Origin: Pimelobacter simplex
GTDB lineage: Bacteria; Actinomycetota; Actinomycetes; Propionibacteriales; Nocardioidaceae
Assembly: GCF_024662235.1 (NCBI RefSeq)
Contig: NZ_CP096276.1
Span: 1,054,001 to 1,118,000, forward strand
Length of the DNA: 64,000 nucleotides
Direction: 5' to 3'
This document shows positions 59,422-64,000 of the stretch, piece after piece (position 1 is the stretch's first letter; each line of letters begins with the position of its first letter). The notes beneath the pieces were generated by a model. That model did not search any database. It saw only the letters and a program-made list of their open reading frames with translations, and was not told the DNA's origin. Position numbers and translations under genes: made by a program.

Positions 59422-60396
59422 ATGCTCGCCGTCTACGCCGACTCCTTCGCCAGCTCCGCCGACGACCCGCTGACCGGCCTCGTGGTCGGTGAGCGGCCCG
59501 ACCCGGTCGTCCCCGACGGGTGGACGACCGTGACGGTCAAGGCCGCCTCGCTCAACCACCACGACCTCTGGTCGCTGCGCGGCGTGGGCCTGCGGGCCGA
59601 GGCGCTGCCGATGATCCTGGGCTGCGACGCGGCCGGGTACGACGAGGACGGCAACGAGGTCGTCGTCCACGCGGTCGTCTCCGACCCCGACTGGACCGGC
59701 GACGAGACCCTCGACCCGCGCCGCTCGCTGCTCTCGGAGCGCTACCAGGGCACGCTCGCAGAGCGGGTCGTCGTCCCGCGGCGCAATGTCGTGCCCAAGC
59801 CGGCCTCGCTGTCGTTCGAGGAGGCCGCGTGCCTCCCGACCGCCTGGCTCACGGCGTACCGGATGCTCTTCACCCAGGGCGCGCTCAAGGCCGGCGACAC
59901 CGTCCTGGTCCAGGGCGCCGGCGGCGGCGTGGCCACCGCGCTCATCGCGCTCGCCCGGGCCGGCGGCCTGCGGGTGCTCGCCACCAGCCGCGACGAGGCC
60001 AAGCGCGCCAAGGCGCTCGAGCTCGGCGCCCACGAGGTCTTCGAGTCCGGCGCCCGGCTCCCGATCAAGGTCGACGCGGTCATGGAGACCGTCGGCCGGG
60101 CGACCTGGACCCACTCGGTGCGCGCGCTGCGCCCCGGCGGCAAGATCGTCATCTCCGGCACCACCTCGGGGCCGAACCTCGACGACGCCGAGCTGACCCG
60201 GATCTTCTTCACCCAGCTCAGCGTGATCGGCTCGACGATGGGCACCCGTGGCGAGCTCGCCTCGCTGGTCAACCTGCTCGACAGCACCGGCCTGCGCCCG
60301 GTCATCGACCGCACCCTGCCGCTGGAGCAGGCGCGCGACGGATTCGCCGCGATGGCGGCCGGCGACGTCTTCGGGAAGATCGTCTTCACGCGCTGA
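59422..60396 (+). CDS. Zinc-independent medium-chain oxidoreductase (quinone-reductase-like)
   Basis: 324 residues of the medium-chain dehydrogenase/reductase superfamily. GroES-like N-domain (SLNHHDLWSLRGVG, LGCDAAGY) and Rossmann domain with VLVQGAGGGVATALIALARAGGLRVLATS, the GxGxxG-type NADP site. The catalytic-zinc ligands of alcohol dehydrogenases are not evident, as in quinone oxidoreductases. The C-terminal PVIDRTLPLEQARDGFAAMAAGDVFGKIVF is standard. Physiological substrate unknown. Confidence 0.88.
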   Translation: MLAVYADSFASSADDPLTGLVVGERPDPVVPDGWTTVTVKAASLNHHDLWSLRGVGLRAEALPMILGCDAAGYDEDGNEVVVHAVVSDPDWTGDETLDPRRSLLSERYQGTLAERVVVPRRNVVPKPASLSFEEAACLPTAWLTAYRMLFTQGALKAGDTVLVQGAGGGVATALIALARAGGLRVLATSRDEAKRAKALELGAHEVFESGARLPIKVDAVMETVGRATWTHSVRALRPGGKIVISGTTSGPNLDDAELTRIFFTQLSVIGSTMGTRGELASLVNLLDSTGLRPVIDRTLPLEQARDGFAAMAAGDVFGKIVFTR

Positions 60397-60413
60397 AAAC
60401 CGTTGGCGGGAAT

Positions 60414-60448
60414 CACTGTCGGTGCTTCAGGATTGAATCCTGACAGTG
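60414..60448. promoter_or_regulatory. Nested palindromes upstream of DHA2 exporter (candidate operator)
   Basis: TCAGGATT-g-AATCCTGA (60427-60443) is a perfect 17-bp palindrome nested within CACTGTC...GACAGTG (60414-60420 and 60442-60448). It lies in the 204-bp gap before the transporter. This is a typical target shape for TetR- or MarR-family repressors of efflux genes; no such regulator is in the window. It could also act as a terminator for the oxidoreductase gene, though no T-tract follows. Confidence 0.6.
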
Positions 60449-60600
60449 CCCCGGCCGCGAGCGATGAATTCTCTCGGCCGGAACTGTCGAAAAGGTGTCG
60501 TCTCGTTCGTGGAACAGATGAAGCGACGGCCACACCGATTCGTCCGGCATCACCTGGTCGGCCACCGCTGGACCATGCCACCCAACCGATAGGACCTGTC

Positions 60601-62082
60601 ATGACCGCGCCCACCGGGCCTACCGAGACCGGCGACATCGCCGAGTTCGAGCAGGAGTTCACCAGCGCACCGCCTGGGCGGACCCCCCTCGTGATCAAGC
60701 TCTTGGTCGCGGCGACCTTCGTCGTGATCCTCAACGAGACCATCATGGTCAACGCCGTGCCGCGGCTCATGGCCGACTTCCAGATCACCTCGACCACCGC
60801 CCAGTGGGCGCTGACGGTCTTCATGCTGACGATGGCCTCGGTCATCCCGGTGACCGGCTGGTTCCTGCAGCGGGTGACCACCCGCACGGCGTACGCCACG
60901 GCGATGACGACGTTCAGCATCGGCACCGTGATCGCGGCGGCCGCGCCGACGTTCGGTGTGCTGCTGGTGGGCCGCGTGGTCCAGGCCGGCGGTACGGCGG
61001 TCATGATGCCGCTGCTGATGACCACCCTGATGACGGTCGTCTCCGCCCAGGACCGCGGCCGGGTGATGGGTCAGGTCACGCTGGCCATGTCCTGTGCGCC
61101 GGCCCTCGGCCCGGCCGTGTCGGGCATCCTGCTCGAGCTCGGCTCGTGGCGCCTGATCTTCGTCGCGGTGCTGCCGATCGCGGTGCTGGTCGGCTTCTTC
61201 GGCCACCGCCAGCTCGTGAACGTCGGTGAGACCACCACCAGCCCGGTCAGCTGGCTGAGCGTGGTGCTCGCGGCCGGCGGTTTCAGCAGCTTCGTCTACG
61301 GCCTGAGCAAGGTCGGCAACGCCGAGTGGCCCGAGCCGACCGCCCTGATCGGCGCAGGCGTCGTGCTCATCGCGCTGTTCGCGATCTACCAGGTCCGCCT
61401 CCAGCGCGACGAGCGCCCGCTGCTCGACCTGCGCACCCTGCTGCACCGCAACTACGCGGTCTCGCTGGTCCTCATGGCCGCCGGCTTCATGGCCTTCCTG
61501 GGCTCGATGATCCTGCTGCCGCTCTACCTCCAGGACCTGCGCGGGCTCACCGAGCTCCAGACCGGCCTGATGGTGATGCCCGGTGGCCTCGCCATGGGTC
61601 TGCTCGGCCCCCAGGTCGGCAAGGTCTACGACCGGATCGGCGCTCGCCCCCTGGTCATCCCGGGCTCGATCGCCATGGTCGCGCTGCTGTTCGGGCTGAG
61701 CCGGATCGGCGCCGAGACGCCGTACGCCGTGATCGTGGTGCTGCACGTCGCGCTGATGGCGAGCCTGGCCACGGTGTTCACCCCGGTGTTCACCATCGGC
61801 CTGGGCGACCTCTCGCCGCAGCTCTACTCCCACGGCAGCTCGCTGCTGGGCACGCTCCAGCAGGTCGCCGGCGCGATCGGCACGGCGCTGCTCGTAGTGA
61901 TCATGACCAACCGCACCGAGCACCTCGCCAAGGCCGGCGAGCACCCGGTCGACGCGTTCATGGGCGGCCTGCAGTGGGCCTTCGCGACCGGCGCCGTGAT
62001 CGGTGTCGTGGTGGTCGCGATGGCGCTGCTGCTGCCGGGCAAGTCCGACCTGCCCGCGGCCGATGGCCACGGCGGTCACTGA
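60601..62082 (+). CDS. MFS drug exporter, DHA2 family (14 TM)
   Basis: 493 residues with about 14 hydrophobic helices. Helix 1 VVILNETIMVNAVPRLMADF includes the family's acidic residue; TAQWALTVFMLTMASVIPVTGWFLQR and loop 2-3 follow, and motif C-like GPAVSGILLELGSWRLIF identifies a drug-proton antiporter. The gate-like LDLRTLLHRNYAV and C-terminal VVIMTNRTEHLA are also typical of EmrB/QacA-like exporters. ATG 60601 is preceded by ATAGGAC. Substrate unknown; the palindrome upstream suggests inducible expression. Confidence 0.92.
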   Translation: MTAPTGPTETGDIAEFEQEFTSAPPGRTPLVIKLLVAATFVVILNETIMVNAVPRLMADFQITSTTAQWALTVFMLTMASVIPVTGWFLQRVTTRTAYATAMTTFSIGTVIAAAAPTFGVLLVGRVVQAGGTAVMMPLLMTTLMTVVSAQDRGRVMGQVTLAMSCAPALGPAVSGILLELGSWRLIFVAVLPIAVLVGFFGHRQLVNVGETTTSPVSWLSVVLAAGGFSSFVYGLSKVGNAEWPEPTALIGAGVVLIALFAIYQVRLQRDERPLLDLRTLLHRNYAVSLVLMAAGFMAFLGSMILLPLYLQDLRGLTELQTGLMVMPGGLAMGLLGPQVGKVYDRIGARPLVIPGSIAMVALLFGLSRIGAETPYAVIVVLHVALMASLATVFTPVFTIGLGDLSPQLYSHGSSLLGTLQQVAGAIGTALLVVIMTNRTEHLAKAGEHPVDAFMGGLQWAFATGAVIGVVVVAMALLLPGKSDLPAADGHGGH

Positions 62083-62096
62083 GCCGGTACGACGAA

Positions 62097-62134
62097 CGAA
62101 CGGCCCGGTCCCCTCGCGGGGGCCGGGCCGTTCG
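62097..62134. terminator. Bidirectional terminator between exporter and hydrolase
   Basis: A 12-bp perfect stem (CGAACGGCCCGG / CCGGGCCGTTCG), with a smaller inner CCC/GGG pairing, lies between convergent genes, 15 bp after the exporter stop. Confidence 0.88.
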
Positions 62135-62144
62135 GCGTCTCGGG

Positions 62145-63251
62145 CTAGCGCTGCTCGTCGAGGAAGTCGTCGAGCAGCGGCCAGCTGACCTCCGCGGCCC
62201 GGGGCCCGGCGACCAGGCCGAGGTGGCTGAGCCCGTCGGCGGCGGCGTAGCGCGCGGTCGGGACCACGCCCGGTCCGGCAGCGACGGCCGGGCCGTCGGC
62301 GATGTTGTCGGTGGCGCTGCCGACGAAGAGCACCGGCGTGCGCACGTCGGCCAGGTGGATCTCGCGGCCCGGGGTGAGCCGCACGGTGCCCGAGGCGAGC
62401 TCGTTGCGGACCATCAGCCGGGTGTGGATCTGGTGGTAGGCGCGGCCCGGGTAGCCGGGCATCTCGCCGATGAACCCGTCGATCGCCGAGGTCCGCGCGA
62501 GCGCCTCGGTGTCGAGGATGTTGCGGGCCAGGTGCACGGCCTTGGTCAGCTCGCGCTTGGGCGCCATCGCCCGGTAGCTGGCCCGGACCAGGTGCCGGGG
62601 TACGCCACCGAGGGCCGCGGTCGGCGCGGTGACGGCGCGGGTGCCGAGCAGCCGGTCGGCGACCACGAGCGGCTGGATCGCGGGGATCCTCGTGTAGTCG
62701 ATGGGCGTGCCGAAGGCGGTCAGCGAGGCGATCGGCAGGTCCGGGTGCGCAGCGGCGGTGAGCAGGCTCATCGTGCCGCCCAGCGACCACCCGACGAGGT
62801 CGACGCCGTCGACCGGGTCACCGGCGGCGGCGTGGTCGTGGAGCACGGCGTGGATCGCGGTCGGCAGGATGTCGTCGATCCAGGCCTCGAAGCCCAGGGC
62901 CCGGTCGGCGAAGGTGATCTGCCCGTAGTCGACCAGGTACGTCGCCCGCCCGCTCGCGACCAGGTGCGCGGCCAGGCTCTGGCCCGGGCGCAGGTCGAAG
63001 CAGCGCGCGGACACCGCCAGCGGCGGCACCAGCAGCACCGGCCGGGGCGCGGTGGCCGAGGCGGTGCGGTCGTAGCGGACCAGGCGGCGGTGCGGCTCGT
63101 CGGAGAGCACGGTGGCCGGCAGGCCGTCGTACTGCTCGATGCCGGCGCCGAGCGGCGAGAGCGCCCACGCGTTGCGGGCGGCGGTGGTCGCGGCGGTGGT
63201 CAGGGTGTCGACGGAGGCGGGCACCGCGACATGGTGTCGGTCGCGGTGCAC
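62145..63251 (-). CDS. PHA-synthase-like alpha/beta hydrolase
   Basis: 368 residues. Similar to class III PHA synthases and their hydrolase relatives: VLLVPPLAVSARCFDLRPGQSLAAHLVASG, TYLVDYGQI, then the nucleophile elbow VGWSLGGTMSLL with Ser instead of the Cys of true PHA synthases, and LTAFGTPIDY. C-terminal VLFVGSATDNIAD and SHLGLVAG carry the likely Asp and His. Serine points to a hydrolase or lipase rather than polymerase. GTG 63251 is used; GTG 63224 is an alternative. Confidence 0.8.
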   Translation of the reverse strand: MHRDRHHVAVPASVDTLTTAATTAARNAWALSPLGAGIEQYDGLPATVLSDEPHRRLVRYDRTASATAPRPVLLVPPLAVSARCFDLRPGQSLAAHLVASGRATYLVDYGQITFADRALGFEAWIDDILPTAIHAVLHDHAAAGDPVDGVDLVGWSLGGTMSLLTAAAHPDLPIASLTAFGTPIDYTRIPAIQPLVVADRLLGTRAVTAPTAALGGVPRHLVRASYRAMAPKRELTKAVHLARNILDTEALARTSAIDGFIGEMPGYPGRAYHQIHTRLMVRNELASGTVRLTPGREIHLADVRTPVLFVGSATDNIADGPAVAAGPGVVPTARYAAADGLSHLGLVAGPRAAEVSWPLLDDFLDEQR

Positions 63252-63296
63252 GCCCGTCCACCGAACGTGACGCGTCTGACTACTGGCGAGTAGCCC

Positions 63297-63899
63297 TCAG
63301 AAGCAGGGGACGACGTCCTGGGCGCCGAACACGCCGCGGTAGACCCGCTCCTGGGTGCGGGGGAGCACCGCGGTCTGCGGGCTGGCCCAGGCCAGCGTGG
63401 TCAGCGCCGGGCCGCCGTTGCCGGCGATGCGCTGGCGGCGGGCCTCGACGCGGAAGACGACCCGGTCGGCGCGGGTGCCGGCGTAGCAGGCCGAGCCCTG
63501 CCGCTTGGTCCGCGCCACGGCGGGCGTGACCTCGGCGCCGGCGGCGACGCCGCGGTAGCGCAGGGTCACGATCGCCTGGAAGCCGGACGGGTGCGGCGTG
63601 CTCGCCTCCCAGGTGCCGGTGATGCCGATCGACAGGCCGCGGGTGCGGTGCGAGGGCACCGAGAAGACGACCTTGCCGTCGTGCACGCGCCGGACCCGGC
63701 TGCTCCACCACGAGTGGCGCAGGCCCTGCTGGAGGAACACCTCGCAGCCCTCGCAGTCGGCGACCTTGACCACGACCTTGGTCCGGTGCGGAGCGGCGGC
63801 AGGGGCGGGGGAGGTGCCGAGGGCGAGCAGCCCGGCGACGAGGGCGAGCAGCGGCACGAGGAGGGCGAGAGGCCGGAGCGGGCGGAGGGTGCGGGACAT
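63297..63899 (-). CDS. Secreted protein of unknown function
   Basis: 200 residues. A Sec signal peptide with basic start (MSRTLRPLRPL), a Leu/Ala-rich core and an ATPAPAAAP-like cleavage zone precedes a mature beta-rich domain. CEGCEV near residue 50, lone Cys in GSACYAG and a final VPCF suggest two disulfides. ATG 63899 has AGGAG 11 nt upstream. The region after it (63900-64000) holds its promoter and possibly the end of another gene at the edge. No family recognised. Confidence 0.75.
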   Translation of the reverse strand: MSRTLRPLRPLALLVPLLALVAGLLALGTSPAPAAAPHRTKVVVKVADCEGCEVFLQQGLRHSWWSSRVRRVHDGKVVFSVPSHRTRGLSIGITGTWEASTPHPSGFQAIVTLRYRGVAAGAEVTPAVARTKRQGSACYAGTRADRVVFRVEARRQRIAGNGGPALTTLAWASPQTAVLPRTQERVYRGVFGAQDVVPCF

Positions 63900-64000
63900 G
63901 GGGGAGGACTCCTGGTGGTCGTGGGTGGGAAGGTGCACCAGGGGAGACGCCGCCGGGCGGCGTTTGGTCTCGGCCGGAGGCCCTCAGTCGCGCGACTTCC

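Noticed and set aside
57838..60114. 758-codon open frame on the minus strand
   Set aside because: Antisense shadow of sodX, malic enzyme and oxidoreductase genes, all of which have clear motifs on the plus strand.
63900..64000. 3' end of another minus-strand gene at the right edge
   Set aside because: A TGA preceded by a few codons (KSRD) is compatible, but the stretch is too short to support a gene.
1..64000. tRNA, rRNA, riboswitch or phage genes
   Set aside because: No cloverleaf-like element, rRNA stretch, known riboswitch core, integrase or phage structural gene was recognised by reading; a covariance-model search would be decisive.

Overview
The window is very GC-rich (GC at almost every third codon position) and reads as an actinobacterial chromosome, most likely Nocardioides or a near relative in Nocardioidaceae. 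Lineage markers are whiB1, sigR-rsrA, pdtaS, sigF with an RsbW-type kinase, nickel superoxide dismutase with its peptidase, a 24-residue bL37 ribosomal protein, GTGA/ATGA operon overlaps, and several genes that appear leaderless (a TANNNT box 6-7 nt before the start codon). No rRNA, tRNA or CRISPR was seen.

Layout. 1-6252: a lipase 3' end, then a five-gene lipid operon (hydrolase, acyltransferase, acyl-CoA synthetase, WS/DGAT, hydrolase) behind a KstR-type palindrome. 6266-13499: housekeeping genes (CBS protein, hisN, rsgA-aroA, DoxX, SRAP protein, hydrolase, sigR-rsrA). 13679-16862: two dynamin/YfjP-like GTPases, the first with an apparent frameshift. 17041-20900: an ECF sigma factor, an unknown protein and a TPR-CHAT protease-like protein. 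20964-41531: an approximately 20.5-kb one-direction exopolysaccharide locus. 41651-46531: two related XRE regulators flanking an IS481-family element and a sigma factor fused to its own anti-sigma and membrane domains. 46544-48526: a SigE-family sigma factor, its membrane partner and bL37. 48574-51498: a TPP enzyme, a hotdog thioesterase and a DUF2785 protein. 51632-55364: pdtaS, whiB1, a membrane protein, sigF and rsbW. 55540-57115: two tandem secreted lysine-rich paralogues. 57381-64000: sodN/sodX, malic enzyme, an oxidoreductase, a DHA2 exporter, a PhaC-like hydrolase and a secreted protein.

How it fits together. The exopolysaccharide locus holds a phosphoglycosyl transferase, four glycosyltransferases (one a GT4-GT2 fusion), two Wzx-like flippase modules, two Wzy/WaaL-type ligase modules (one fused to a flippase), two Wzz-like proteins (one with a tyrosine-kinase fold lacking the Walker A lysine), GalE, a deacetylase, a glycosidase, a CelD-like acyltransferase and three coiled-coil proteins of unknown role. 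The aroA/SRAP/sigR-rsrA block and the pdtaS-whiB1 block lie close together in mycobacteria; here about 37 kb separates them. Five sigma factors occur in the window, four paired with or fused to an evident or plausible partner.

Most novel: the ECF-CHAT cassette, the coiled-coil and kinase-dead components of the exopolysaccharide locus, the fused sigma/anti-sigma protein next to paired XRE regulators, and the tandem secreted paralogues with a shared leader. Two apparent single-base frameshifts (near 15000 and 27335) may be assembly errors.
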